DNA of 38,439 nt from Paludibacteraceae bacterium (GCA_017479885.1 JAFVBR010000033.1:1-38439); one strand, 5' to 3'. Numbered from the stretch's first letter, positions 6,648 through 15,687 are shown. Notes: a model not told the origin generated them from the sequence alone. Numbers and translations: made by a program.

Positions 6648-7829
6648 ATGAATGTCAAGGAGTCTTTTCGCAGTTTGGGTACCTATTTCAGGAATCTGGT
6701 GAACCTGTCGGAGCATATCGACGTAATGTCGGCAATGGTGAACATCCGCAGCAATGTGCCGTTTCGCGGACCCAATGTGTTTATCCTTTTCTTTGCGATA
6801 CTGATAGCTTCTCTCGGACTGAATGTCAATTCGATACCCGTCATTATAGGTGCCATGCTGGTGAGTCCGCTGATGGGTCCTATCATAGGTTTCGGACTGG
6901 GCTTGGGCACCAACGACACAGACCTCATAATAGAGGCACTGAAGAACCTATTAGTGATGGTGGTTATCTCAATAATCGCCTCTACGCTGTATTTCGTGCT
7001 TACGCCGCTTGACCTGGAACACCCGACCGAACTCCTTGCCCGCACCAACCCTACCATATATGACGTGCTGATAGCGTTGTTCGGCGGTCTGGCAGGCATA
7101 GTGGAGACCTCAAGGAAAGAGAAGGGCACGGTGATGTCGGGTGTAGCCATAGCCACAGCCCTCATGCCTCCGCTTTGCACCGTAGGTTACGGCATAGCGC
7201 AACTCAACTGGCATTATGCTCTCGGGGCACTATATCTGTTCTTTATCAACAGCGTGTTCATTTCGCTTGCCACCTTCATCATGGTGAAGTATTTCCGCTA
7301 TCCGTCGGTACAACTGGAGGACAAGAAGATAGAGCGCAGACGCAAGTGGATGATATACATTGTGCTGGCTATAGTGATAGTGCCGGGCGTGTTCTCAACG
7401 ATAGATATAGTTCAGGACAACAATATGCGCCGGGCAGCCTCGCGCCTGATAAGCAACAACAAGTCGCTTGGCAAGAGTTATATATACGACTATAAGATTG
7501 ACACATCGGGCAGCGATGACATGGTGGAGCTGTATATGGCAGGGGAGAAACTGTCGGACGAAAACCGTGAACGCTTCTATCAGGAGGCAGAGAAGCAGGG
7601 ATTCAGGCGTAACCAGATTGTGTTCCACGAAGACGCGGTAACCAAAGGATTCGACCAAGAGGCATTAGTGAAAGACATATTCGAGTATCACAGCAAGCAA
7701 CTCTCCGACAAGGATGCAGTGATAGACTCGCTGAGAGAAGAGTTGCGCAAGCGTGACAAAGAGATAGAGGCAATGCATCTCCGCGAACAGCAGGCCATAC
7801 AGGCAGAAGACTCAACAAACCGGCAATGA
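6648..7829 (+). CDS. DUF389 family membrane protein
   Basis: The 393-residue protein has six or so transmembrane helices between residues about 40 and 260. The conserved core includes IGAMLVSPLMGPIIGFGLG and SGVAIATALMPPLCTVGYG, with paired Pro/Gly-rich segments typical of the DUF389 (hydrophobic domain) family. A C-terminal soluble region of about 130 residues ends in a charged coiled-coil-like stretch (VIDSLREELRKRDKEIEAM). The family has no settled function. rlmH starts 4 nt after its stop, so the two are co-transcribed. Confidence 0.9.
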   Translation: MNVKESFRSLGTYFRNLVNLSEHIDVMSAMVNIRSNVPFRGPNVFILFFAILIASLGLNVNSIPVIIGAMLVSPLMGPIIGFGLGLGTNDTDLIIEALKNLLVMVVISIIASTLYFVLTPLDLEHPTELLARTNPTIYDVLIALFGGLAGIVETSRKEKGTVMSGVAIATALMPPLCTVGYGIAQLNWHYALGALYLFFINSVFISLATFIMVKYFRYPSVQLEDKKIERRRKWMIYIVLAIVIVPGVFSTIDIVQDNNMRRAASRLISNNKSLGKSYIYDYKIDTSGSDDMVELYMAGEKLSDENRERFYQEAEKQGFRRNQIVFHEDAVTKGFDQEALVKDIFEYHSKQLSDKDAVIDSLREELRKRDKEIEAMHLREQQAIQAEDSTNRQ

Positions 7830-7833
7830 CAGC

Positions 7834-8304
7834 ATGAAGTTCACACTACTTGTAGTCGGCAAGACTGCCGACAAAAACATACAGGCACTCATTGACGACT
7901 ATCAGGGCAGACTGAAACATTATATTCAGTTTGAGTTGCAGGTTATCCCCGAACTGAGAAACGCCAAGAACCTTACCAAGGAACAGCAGAAGACGGAGGA
8001 GGGCAGACTGCTGCTGACTCAGGTGCAGACATCGGACTGTCTGCTGTTGCTCGATGAGCACGGCAAAGAATACCGAAGCATCGAGTTTGCCGACTACATG
8101 CAGCGTTTGATGTCGGCAGGCAGAAACGTGGTGTTCGTGGTGGGTGGTCCTTACGGCTTCAGCAAGGCAGTGTATGACAGGGCAGACGGCAAGTTGTCGC
8201 TCTCAAAGATGACATTCTCACACCAGATGGTACGCCTTTTCTTCGTGGAGCAGATATACAGGGCAATGACCATATTGCGAGGTGAACCATATCACCATGA
8301 ATAA
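7834..8304 (+). CDS. rlmH: 23S rRNA pseudouridine-1915 N3-methyltransferase RlmH
   Basis: RlmH is a SPOUT methyltransferase that methylates pseudouridine 1915 in helix 69 of 23S rRNA, using SAM and acting on assembled 70S ribosomes. The 156-residue product has the family's normal length. It shows LLLDEHGKEYRSIEFA (about 69-84), the knot motif VVGGPYGF (about 106-113) and the C-terminal signature LSKMTFSHQMVRLFFVEQIY with RGEPYHHE at the end. It is second gene of a two-gene operon and is followed by a strong intrinsic terminator. Confidence 0.97.
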   Translation: MKFTLLVVGKTADKNIQALIDDYQGRLKHYIQFELQVIPELRNAKNLTKEQQKTEEGRLLLTQVQTSDCLLLLDEHGKEYRSIEFADYMQRLMSAGRNVVFVVGGPYGFSKAVYDRADGKLSLSKMTFSHQMVRLFFVEQIYRAMTILRGEPYHHE

Positions 8305-8340
8305 AAAAAGAAGCACAAATGGTTGTGCTTCTTTTTTTGT
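8303..8340 (+). terminator. Intrinsic terminator after rlmH
   Basis: aagaagcacaa pairs with ttgtgcttctt around a 4-nt loop and is followed by a T-run. The flanking A-run on the left makes it potentially bidirectional, which fits the convergent gene ending at 8406. Confidence 0.9.
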
Positions 8341-8361
8341 TTGACGGAATCAGAGATTTCC

Positions 8362-8400
8362 GTTGTTTGATGTTGTTTGACGTCGTTTGACGTTGTTAAT
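8362..8400. repeat. 10-bp tandem repeat (gttgtttgac)
   Basis: Four units are present: gttgtttgat, gttgtttgac, gtcgtttgac and gttgttaat. The reverse complement of the unit (gtcaaacaac) is also the core of the tandem repeats in the deoD leader (30802-30949). Confidence 0.7.
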
Positions 8401-8405
8401 CCTGC

Positions 8406-10646
8406 TTACTCCTGACCTTCTTCTTGAGGTGCAGCTTCAAGTTCAGTGGCAGGTTCTTCTGCGGGAGCCTCTGCTACTTCCTCTATAGGCTCAGCCTCAG
8501 TCTTGAAGCAGGGCAGAGGTGACTGGCAGCCCCACTTGCTAAAGCAGTTGCCTAACCACAGACCGCATACAACGGCAGCAATGCAGAGTATGGTTATCAG
8601 CCATTTTGCCCATGCGGGCAGACCTTTCTTTGCAAACGGGTCTTTGGCTTTCACAAGCGGGAATTTCACTTGGTCGGTCAGAGTGGCTCCGAACGGAATG
8701 TTAACTATCGAAGCAGCGTTGACAGCCCAGCCGTTGGCATTGAGCAGAGGAGCGATGTTGCGCTTGCGGAGCTTGAGCCATGCCATAACCATGCTCGGAC
8801 CGGAAATGATGAGTATCAGTGCAACGAAGAACACTACCCAGTGCCACCAAGCGGTGAAGGCTCCGAAGAACGAAGCAAGTGCGGCACCAATGAGTCCTAA
8901 TGCCATGCCTATGGCGGCAAAGATACCTGCAAACTTGGCGATGTCGAACTGCTGTGGTGCTGCGGGTTTGCCGTCGGCTCCTGCTGCAGGTGCTTCCTGC
9001 AGTTTGGCAGTGGTGTCAGCCATCATCTTCGAGTCTTTTTCGGCAGCACGTTTGTTAATCATGTCCTCAATCCACTTAGCCAGACGGCGGTAAGGTGACC
9101 AGAATGCCTGCTTGATACTGATAGGGTTCTCAATAATCTTGGTTACCACTGCATCGTAGTCCACACCTTCGCGGTCGTAGAAGATGGCGTTCTTGCCTAC
9201 ATAGAGGTCGCCTGTCTCACCCATTGTCATGGCTGCAACTATCTCTACAGGCGCAGGTTTCTGCTTGCTGGTGCAGGTGCAATAGAGCAGATACATTCCG
9301 CTTGCTGGAGCCATGACTCCGTGTGCCCCTGCGTTGGCAACTTTCATTGTCAGGTGGCATGCACGCTGGTCGATGATGAGTGTACCTGCCTGGAAGATAG
9401 CTTTCACTTTTTGGTCTTTCTCATAGAAATCCTGCAGAGTGATGTAGTTCTTGAGAACGGTAAAATAGTCGCGATAGAGGTGTGTCAGGCGATCCACGCA
9501 GTCAATGCCGTTGGCTTCTTCCTCAAGGGCTTTGTCCTCTTCTACCAGTTTCAGCAGTTCTTCTTTCACGTTGTTCTTCAGCAGGGCATCAATGCACTCC
9601 ATGCCGAGGCTCTCCACATTGGCACCTGCCTTGGCAGCCACCCATGCAGTGTAAGCACCGGTCTTGGCGCCTATCTCGTCCCACTCGGCTTCGGTGAGGG
9701 TCTTCTTTTTCTTGTCAACTGCAATGGCGACAAGAGCACCGAACTGTGCAGCCCATGCCGGATTGACAGGAGCTGTGAGGTCAAGTTCAGCCTTGCCGGT
9801 AACGCGCTGAATGGGGTAGGATGCTATCTCATCGCCTTTCTCTGTGAGGTTGTCGGCGGAGATGGCTTCGATGCGGCTTACCTGAACATCAAGTGCGGCG
9901 GTGCTGTCCTCGTTGAAAGCAGCGAGTTTGCTTCTCAGGAAGAAGTCTTTTACTTTGGCGTTGAGTGCATTGAAGAGCTCGATAGCCTTGTCGGTGTCGT
10001 CGCCGTAGGGCAGTTCGGGCTTTTGAGCCTGCCATGCTGCATAGTCGGCAAGTGCCTGATAGAAGGCCTCTATCTGCTCGGCATTAACACCCTGTACACC
10101 GCTGCGGTCCTGACTGCCGCCTGTGGCAGCCACTGCTGCTGCTATCACCTTTTTGAGGTTCTCATCATCGGTAGAGCCTTCAGTGATGATGCCGTCGCCG
10201 TTGAAGCGTGTCTGGGCGAAGATGGCTATACTGTCGCTTGAGTCAGCAACTGTTACCACTTCCCCTTCTTTCCCAAGATTTTCGAGAATCTGCTTGGCTG
10301 AAGCATAGAGGCGTTTGCCTTGTTCGCTCTCCTGATTGATGTCGCCAAGGGCAATACCGTCTTTTCCGAGAAGCAGAGAATCAGCATTTTTCACTACGTC
10401 GATGAGCCAGTTGGTGGTGGCAATGACATCGTTGACGTGAATCTTCTGGTCGCCGTCTGCATCCATGTATTGCAGACTCTTGTCGTCAATCTCGAGTCCT
10501 GACACGGGGCAGCTGAGCACTGTCCACATCTTCTGGTCGAGTTCGGCGAGATGTTTCAAGTCTTCGCCTGACTGGATTTTAACTCTGGTGGCACCTCCGA
10601 TGTTCTGGAAGGTCCACTTGTAGCCTTGTTGCTTTGCTTTCTTCAT
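8406..10646 (-). CDS. Large membrane protein with an EF-hand-like loop, function unknown
   Basis: I do not recognise a named family for this 746-residue protein. There is no signal peptide. Residues 62-73 (DADGDQKIHVND) match the 12-residue EF-hand loop: Asp at 1, 3, 5 and 12, Ile at 8. A second partial site, FNGDGIITEG, lies near 148-157. Residues about 100-560 are soluble and Ala/Lys/Glu-rich. Two hydrophobic helices lie near 570-623 and one near 677-699. The tail is Glu/Pro/Ala-rich and acidic (last 35 or so residues). This suggests a cytoplasmic domain, perhaps calcium-responsive, anchored by a C-terminal membrane region. It is transcribed alone, with no clear promoter boxes seen. Confidence 0.8.
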   Translation of the reverse strand: MKKAKQQGYKWTFQNIGGATRVKIQSGEDLKHLAELDQKMWTVLSCPVSGLEIDDKSLQYMDADGDQKIHVNDVIATTNWLIDVVKNADSLLLGKDGIALGDINQESEQGKRLYASAKQILENLGKEGEVVTVADSSDSIAIFAQTRFNGDGIITEGSTDDENLKKVIAAAVAATGGSQDRSGVQGVNAEQIEAFYQALADYAAWQAQKPELPYGDDTDKAIELFNALNAKVKDFFLRSKLAAFNEDSTAALDVQVSRIEAISADNLTEKGDEIASYPIQRVTGKAELDLTAPVNPAWAAQFGALVAIAVDKKKKTLTEAEWDEIGAKTGAYTAWVAAKAGANVESLGMECIDALLKNNVKEELLKLVEEDKALEEEANGIDCVDRLTHLYRDYFTVLKNYITLQDFYEKDQKVKAIFQAGTLIIDQRACHLTMKVANAGAHGVMAPASGMYLLYCTCTSKQKPAPVEIVAAMTMGETGDLYVGKNAIFYDREGVDYDAVVTKIIENPISIKQAFWSPYRRLAKWIEDMINKRAAEKDSKMMADTTAKLQEAPAAGADGKPAAPQQFDIAKFAGIFAAIGMALGLIGAALASFFGAFTAWWHWVVFFVALILIISGPSMVMAWLKLRKRNIAPLLNANGWAVNAASIVNIPFGATLTDQVKFPLVKAKDPFAKKGLPAWAKWLITILCIAAVVCGLWLGNCFSKWGCQSPLPCFKTEAEPIEEVAEAPAEEPATELEAAPQEEGQE

Positions 10647-10674
10647 GATGATATATATTTATTGTTTGTATAAT

Positions 10675-10742
10675 CTTATACTTTCAACATTCGACTTTCC
10701 ACTTCTTTCAACTTTCAACTTGCCACTTTCCACTTTCAACAA
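10675..10742. repeat. Low-complexity CTTTCAAC/CTTTCCAC tract
   Basis: The interval between the EF-hand-like gene and the nucleosidase-like gene consists largely of imperfect units of 7-10 bp (ctttcaac, ctttccac, cttgccac). It would lie in the leader of the leftward EF-hand-like gene. Confidence 0.55.
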
Positions 10743-10752
10743 AACTCCTTCA

Positions 10753-11232
10753 CTACACTCCTGCTCCCACTTTGCGATAGTCGTGCAGAGAAAGATTGTC
10801 GCTCACATACTTCAGGGCGTGCACTTTCTCAAATCCCATTCCGCAGATGAATGCCAACTCCATGTCGAACACACAGTCTCTGTAGTCTGATTGTAAAACA
10901 AAGTCCACACCCGAATAGCATATAGCCTTTATTAATGTTTGTTTTTTCGTTTCTTCGTTTTGTGGTATCTCATTAAGATGGTATTCGGGTTCAGGATATT
11001 GCACATTAGGATGGTTAAGGCGTGATTCTGTCACTTCCACCATTGTACCTATCTCAAAATTGCTACTACCGGCATAGCCTATGTTAAATATCTCAGTATC
11101 AAGACTTATGTTTCTCAGCGAACGCATTATGTTAAATGCTCCTACACCGGTGACAAGCACCTTGATTCCGGGAAAGTATTGTTCAGCTAATTGTCTCTCC
11201 TGCTCTTCTGCTATAACTACAAGTTTATCCAT
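10753..11232 (-). CDS. Nucleoside phosphorylase/nucleosidase-like protein
   Basis: The 159-residue protein follows the purine nucleoside phosphorylase/MTA-SAH nucleosidase fold in short form. VLVTGVGAFNIMRSL (about 25-39) and IFNIGYAGSSNFEIGTMVEV (about 48-67) match the beta-strands and glycine turn of that superfamily. FDMELAFICGM and the later YVSDN resemble the ribose-binding Met-Glu pair and the catalytic Ser-Asp. It is clearly shorter than the usual 230 residues, with the central segment reduced. Substrate is unknown. It has its own promoter at 11249-11280. Confidence 0.75.
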   Translation of the reverse strand: MDKLVVIAEEQERQLAEQYFPGIKVLVTGVGAFNIMRSLRNISLDTEIFNIGYAGSSNFEIGTMVEVTESRLNHPNVQYPEPEYHLNEIPQNEETKKQTLIKAICYSGVDFVLQSDYRDCVFDMELAFICGMGFEKVHALKYVSDNLSLHDYRKVGAGV

Positions 11233-11248
11233 ACATATAATTTTTCTG

Positions 11249-11280
11249 CAAAGTTAGTAAAATAATCTCAATTTGCCAAA
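11249..11280 (-). promoter_or_regulatory. Sigma-ABfr promoter of the nucleosidase-like gene
   Basis: TTTG (11280-11277) and TAACTTTG (11256-11249) are separated by exactly 20 nt. The -33 box directly abuts the stop codon of the upstream lysozyme gene. Confidence 0.75.
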
Positions 11281-12156
11281 TCACTTAATAACATACAATC
11301 CCAAGTCAGATTTTGTGCCGCGGAAGATGTCAACATCCACAGGTCCGGTCACTCCTCCTGCCCGTCCGCTCTCGGCGCACTGCCACATGGCATGGTGCTT
11401 GCTGGGTTCTTTGCCTCCGTATCTGGCTATCCAGAAGGGGTAACGTTTGAACTTGTCGGACTTGAGAAAATAGTTGGTATAAGTCTTCTCGTTGGTGTAA
11501 ATCATCGGTTTGACATCGTAGTATTTGCTCACAATCTGCAGCCATTGGAGCACGGAGTCTCTTTCCGGCAGTTTGCCGTCGGCAGGCTCTACATCAAGCA
11601 CGGGCACCAAGTCACCTTTCTGCAGACCGGCATATTGGATGAAGTTGTCGGCTTGCGCTTTTGCCCCTGACTTGAGTGAATAGAAATGGTAGGCGCCGAA
11701 CAGTATCCCCTTCTCGCGACAACCCTGTTTGTTGCTGTTGTAGTAGTTGTCCTGCATCCGGCTCCCTTGAGTGGCTTTGGCAATGAGGAAATCCACTTGG
11801 CGGGGCTTCGTGTCTTTCTGTTGGGAGCTGTACATGCGGCGGGAGGCATCGAGGTGGAAACACAGCTCGTCGAAGTTGATACCGCCCTGATAGTGAGAGA
11901 TGTCAATGCCTATCACTTCGGCTTCGGGTAGCCGTGTATGTTTCCAGTTGGTGAACATAAGCACAAGCCATTCCTTGTATCGCGGCATCTCCTCGCGGGT
12001 AGGCAACAGACCTCTCCACCAGAGTACGGCCGCAAGCAAAACAGGTAATACAAGTATCAGAACGACAACAGATATTGCCACTCTGATACGTCTTTGCTTA
12101 CGCTGTTTGGGTGTAAGATGTCTCTTTTTAGCAGTTTTCCTTGCAGATGTCTTCAC
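11281..12156 (-). CDS. GH25 family lysozyme (muramidase), membrane-anchored
   Basis: GH25 enzymes hydrolyse the MurNAc-GlcNAc bond of peptidoglycan. The 291-residue product has a basic cytoplasmic N-terminus (1-25), one transmembrane helix (about 26-48) and a GH25 domain from about residue 81. GIDISHYQG places the catalytic-site Asp85. FLIAKATQGS and FGAYHFYS are conserved strands, and VLDVEP gives Asp188 and Glu190. It would act on the outer face of the inner membrane. The start codon is GTG. A promoter-like pair lies only 5 nt upstream, so the mRNA may be nearly leaderless. Confidence 0.93.
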   Translation of the reverse strand: MKTSARKTAKKRHLTPKQRKQRRIRVAISVVVLILVLPVLLAAVLWWRGLLPTREEMPRYKEWLVLMFTNWKHTRLPEAEVIGIDISHYQGGINFDELCFHLDASRRMYSSQQKDTKPRQVDFLIAKATQGSRMQDNYYNSNKQGCREKGILFGAYHFYSLKSGAKAQADNFIQYAGLQKGDLVPVLDVEPADGKLPERDSVLQWLQIVSKYYDVKPMIYTNEKTYTNYFLKSDKFKRYPFWIARYGGKEPSKHHAMWQCAESGRAGGVTGPVDVDIFRGTKSDLGLYVIK

Positions 12157-12160
12157 GCTG

Positions 12161-12191
12161 CAAAGTTACAAAAAACTTTTCTTTCAGCAAA
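12161..12191 (-). promoter_or_regulatory. Promoter-like pair abutting the lysozyme start
   Basis: TTTG (12191-12188) and TAACTTTG (12168-12161) are 19 nt apart. The predicted start of transcription falls at about 12155, on or next to the GTG start codon. Confidence 0.55.
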
Positions 12192-12254
12192 CAGAAAATT
12201 GTATGTTATGCTTGACAAATTATTTGCCGGAATTGTTCTGTTTTCCTCATATCC

Positions 12255-15200
12255 CTACTTGAACACTTTCATGGTGCCTGTCTCGCTACGAATGATGTAG
12301 ATAGAGTGGGGAAGAGCCTCAAACGAAAATTCGGAGTTGGTGGTGGTAAGCAATGTGCCTGAGACATTATATATATAAAGCCATTTGCCTTCGGGATTGC
12401 GAAGTATTCTGCCGTCGAACCAGACACCTTGAATGGCAGTCTCGTCCAAGCCTGTGGCGGTGGTGATGTAGGCAGTGTAAACCTTGCGGTTGATAAAATC
12501 GCTTACCGTGAATGTAACCCCGAAATAATTGTCGCTGAAGTTGACTGTGGCTCCTGATTCAGGAGTAACTTTGGTTTTGTTGTCTGCCAGAGTTATCTGC
12601 GGCTGAAGTGCAGTAAGGTCTGTGCCTTTCGGCATCTCCAGCCGTATCTCTTGCGCCGCCTCGTCAATCTGAGCCTGAGCACCATTGATAGAGAAACTTG
12701 TGATGCGGAGTTCGGGCAGTGTAACCTGTGGTTCTTCATTGGAGAGCAGATAGTCAATCACGTTCTGCAGAAGTTTCTTGCCGTCGGAAGTGAGATTGCC
12801 TGCCGATTTCTGCGAGAGGGGGAAGAGAATATATTTTGCTCCGCGCAATGACTGAGGAACTTCGTGAATGAATGTCTCAGGTTCGCCGTCCTCATCATAT
12901 TGTGCACCTTGCTTGAGAGCTGATGCCAAAGCGTAAGTGCCTTGATATTCAACTTCTACAGGCATCAGACCTCTGTCGGTAATGCTGCTGAGCACATTGA
13001 TCTCGCTGCCGTCTTTAGCATTGAGTCCTTTGAATATGGGGTGAGCCGACTGAAGCACTGTGATCTTGGTGTTGTTCACACTGCCGTTGTCAGGGTATCC
13101 CCAGCCGAGGCGTGAACGGGTGTAGGTGAAGTTCTTCATGTTCAATACGGGTTTCTTCACGTTGTTTATTATGTTAATCACCTCCTCGTTGTTGGCATCA
13201 GCATCTTCTGATATAACTATGAAATCGTATGCCGAATAGTCAGCAGCCGTTTGTCCTCCTCCGCCTGCAGGGCGGGCGAAATAGTTGTATTGGCGGGTCA
13301 TGTCTGTGAAGACAGCGCTGGTCTTGTCCGCCTTGTATAAGTAAAGCATGGTCTTGCTCGCACCGGGCACTATGACCGGACTGTTGGACTCCACTATCAC
13401 TTTGCCGTTAAGGGTGTTGGCATCTTTCAGACTGACGATGTAGGGGAATGTGCCGACGGTGGTGGGGGTGCCGCTGAGAGTGATGGTGTGAGTGGCTTCA
13501 TCTACAGAGAAACTGAGTCCTGCAGGAGTAGCGCCTGTCCACTGGAAGGAAAGGTCGTTCTTGTCAATACTGTAGTATATGAACTTCACCGGCTCTATGG
13601 CTGATTTCTCATATACGGTTTTCACTGTGTCTATCTGTCTCTGGAAACTTACACGACTGCTGACGGTGAATTTGCCCTGAATGCTGCTTACCACATTGCC
13701 GCCTTCGTCTTTGGCAGAGATAGTGTACTTGTACGTGCCGTTCTTGCAGTTGGCTGTACCCGCCACATACAGAGTGTCGTTTGTCGCTTTTTGCATAGAG
13801 ATACCTGTGGCTGCGGCACCTTCCCAACTGAACTCGGCATCACTCACTTTGTTCTTCAGATAGTAGGTGATCTGACTCAGGTTCTGCGTCTGCATAACCA
13901 CCTGCGTGGAGTCGTTGCCAGAAAGATGTTTTACCTTGGGAACATAGGCAAGACGGAGAGAGAAGGCATATATATAATTATTGCTTCCTCCTAATGCAAT
14001 AATTTTAATTACATGTTCGGTTGGGCTAATTGAATAATCTCTAACACCTATGCTGGTGGAAAGATTTTTCTTTTGTAATACATTGTCGATGTATACCTCA
14101 AAATGCTGATTTTTGGATTCAGTAGAATTGTTATCTTTCGCTAATATGCTAAACATATCATAGCCTTTGATGGAAAATTCAATCGTTTGATTATTACTCA
14201 TCTTCCAATCGCCGCCATATCCTTTGAATTGATTGTATTGGGTGGTAGATGTGCTTTCATCCATACTACCGGGATTTGCGGCAAACCAACCATCAATTGC
14301 AACTGTCTTGCTGTTTTTTATTTCGGTAATGTAGTTGGATGAGATCTTTCCATCACTGCCTAATCCAGTGCTTGCTGCTGCTACACTGCTACCATTCACC
14401 TTGCCTTTTCCTAAGTAATACACCTCATAATCTCTCTTGTTGAATTCAACTAACGGAGTGTTGTAGCCTTTGGGGTCTTCATATACTTCTGTCTCATGCA
14501 GAGTGAGGTCAGTTGAAGGCACAGGAACTTCTTTTTCCTTTACGTGGATAATACTCTCGGCAGTCTTATCTCCATCTACTGTGGTTACTGTAACTTTGGT
14601 GTCTCCTTTCTTCAGAGCAGTCACAAGTCCTGTGTTACTAACACTAACAACAGTCTGGTCGGCCGCACTCCATGTAACAGCCTGATTGGTGGCATCTGAA
14701 GGCGTAATGCTATATTGAAGTTGTTGCGTATCATTTACATACAAGGTAATCTCAGTATGACTTTTGGCAAAGGCAATACCTTCCACATGCACTATGGGGG
14801 TAGTGCTGGCAGTTACTTCCACTTTACATGTAGCCGTAAATCCTCCATCGTCAGTTGTAACAGTGATAGTGGCTATTCCCACACCCACTGCCGTTACATT
14901 ACCATTCTCATCCACTGTGGCCACCTTTGTGTCAGAGCTTGTCCAAGTAACCTTTGTGTTGGTTGCTCCCCGAGGGTCAACCGTTGCAGTTAACTGCTCA
15001 CTCTTCCCCACCTCCAACTTCAATTCCGTCTTGTCCAAACTCACACCATCTACGGCTATGTTGGTAGAGGTACCGCCTGTTATCGTGAGTTGTACATTGT
15101 TAATCTTGAAATCATCAGTTGTGGAAAATCTCAAATATGGCTTTGAATTGACAATGATAATATCAGAACTCGTGAAGTTTGTCGTTTTGTACGACGAACT

Positions 15201-15515
15201 CATCTGTATCCCCTCAGATTTTGTTGTCCCCGCATTACGATAAATATATATGAATCTGCTCGTTTGATTCCCTGTACATTTGAACCCGATTGTCCCCGCA
15301 GATTGAGCAGAAGGAACTCCTACATAGATATTATCATAACTCTTGGCTTTCAGACCGTTACTTGTGAAAGTGTATATATTATTTGCAGATGTCGCTGTTG
15401 ACAACTCATAGAAATAATCACCGTTGCTTGCATGCGTATCTGCAAGTGCAAAATTTGTACTCGCCATCATGCACCCAAGTGCAAGTATGAGACTCTTTTT
15501 GAGCAAATTTTTCAT
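12255..15515 (-). CDS. Large secreted Big_2-domain protein with T9SS-like C-terminal sorting domain
   Basis: The start chosen (15515) gives 1086 residues and opens with a signal peptide, MKNLLKKSLILALGCM to about ALA. The ATG at 15602 would add 29 residues that spoil it and lies upstream of the likely promoter. Two Big_2 (bacterial Ig-like) domains follow, near 150-235 and 240-325, each with a VTWTSSD/VTWSAAD strand. Further Ig-like segments lie near 555-705. A segment near 710-900 resembles a Rossmann/GATase-like fold (YDFIVISEDADAN, SAHPIFKGL). The C-terminal 80 residues (LYIYNVSGTLL, SIYIIRSETGTMKVFK) match type IX secretion sorting domains. It is probably exported to the cell surface. Ligand or activity is unknown. 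Confidence 0.85.
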   Translation of the reverse strand: MKNLLKKSLILALGCMMASTNFALADTHASNGDYFYELSTATSANNIYTFTSNGLKAKSYDNIYVGVPSAQSAGTIGFKCTGNQTSRFIYIYRNAGTTKSEGIQMSSSYKTTNFTSSDIIIVNSKPYLRFSTTDDFKINNVQLTITGGTSTNIAVDGVSLDKTELKLEVGKSEQLTATVDPRGATNTKVTWTSSDTKVATVDENGNVTAVGVGIATITVTTDDGGFTATCKVEVTASTTPIVHVEGIAFAKSHTEITLYVNDTQQLQYSITPSDATNQAVTWSAADQTVVSVSNTGLVTALKKGDTKVTVTTVDGDKTAESIIHVKEKEVPVPSTDLTLHETEVYEDPKGYNTPLVEFNKRDYEVYYLGKGKVNGSSVAAASTGLGSDGKISSNYITEIKNSKTVAIDGWFAANPGSMDESTSTTQYNQFKGYGGDWKMSNNQTIEFSIKGYDMFSILAKDNNSTESKNQHFEVYIDNVLQKKNLSTSIGVRDYSISPTEHVIKIIALGGSNNYIYAFSLRLAYVPKVKHLSGNDSTQVVMQTQNLSQITYYLKNKVSDAEFSWEGAAATGISMQKATNDTLYVAGTANCKNGTYKYTISAKDEGGNVVSSIQGKFTVSSRVSFQRQIDTVKTVYEKSAIEPVKFIYYSIDKNDLSFQWTGATPAGLSFSVDEATHTITLSGTPTTVGTFPYIVSLKDANTLNGKVIVESNSPVIVPGASKTMLYLYKADKTSAVFTDMTRQYNYFARPAGGGGQTAADYSAYDFIVISEDADANNEEVINIINNVKKPVLNMKNFTYTRSRLGWGYPDNGSVNNTKITVLQSAHPIFKGLNAKDGSEINVLSSITDRGLMPVEVEYQGTYALASALKQGAQYDEDGEPETFIHEVPQSLRGAKYILFPLSQKSAGNLTSDGKKLLQNVIDYLLSNEEPQVTLPELRITSFSINGAQAQIDEAAQEIRLEMPKGTDLTALQPQITLADNKTKVTPESGATVNFSDNYFGVTFTVSDFINRKVYTAYITTATGLDETAIQGVWFDGRILRNPEGKWLYIYNVSGTLLTTTNSEFSFEALPHSIYIIRSETGTMKVFK

Positions 15516-15557
15516 ATCGATATATTGGTTTGGAGTTAACACATATTTTATCGCTTG

Positions 15558-15565
15558 CAAAATTA
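15558..15565 (-). promoter_or_regulatory. -7 box upstream of the Big_2 gene
   Basis: TAATTTTG (15565-15558) fits TAnnTTTG and gives a leader of about 40 nt to the ATG at 15515. No TTTG lies at the expected distance. Confidence 0.45.
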
Positions 15566-15647
15566 CTACATTTATTTCAATGATAGGTATATATAATGAC
15601 AATAAAAGTGTAATTTTTGTAAAATAAGCATTGTTGTATTGTCAAGT

Positions 15648-15687
15648 CATGATTTCTATTCAGTCTACATGATTTCTATTCAGTCTA
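15648..15687. repeat. 20-bp exact tandem repeat, two copies
   Basis: catgatttctattcagtcta occurs at 15648-15667 and 15668-15687 without any mismatch. It lies between the divergent Big_2 and DUF3078 promoters and so could hold tandem binding sites. Confidence 0.8.

Noticed and set aside
9321-10241. 306-residue ORF on the plus strand
   Set aside because: It lies entirely antisense to the EF-hand-like gene, is rich in Cys/Val/Leu in the manner of a shadow frame, and shows no domain.
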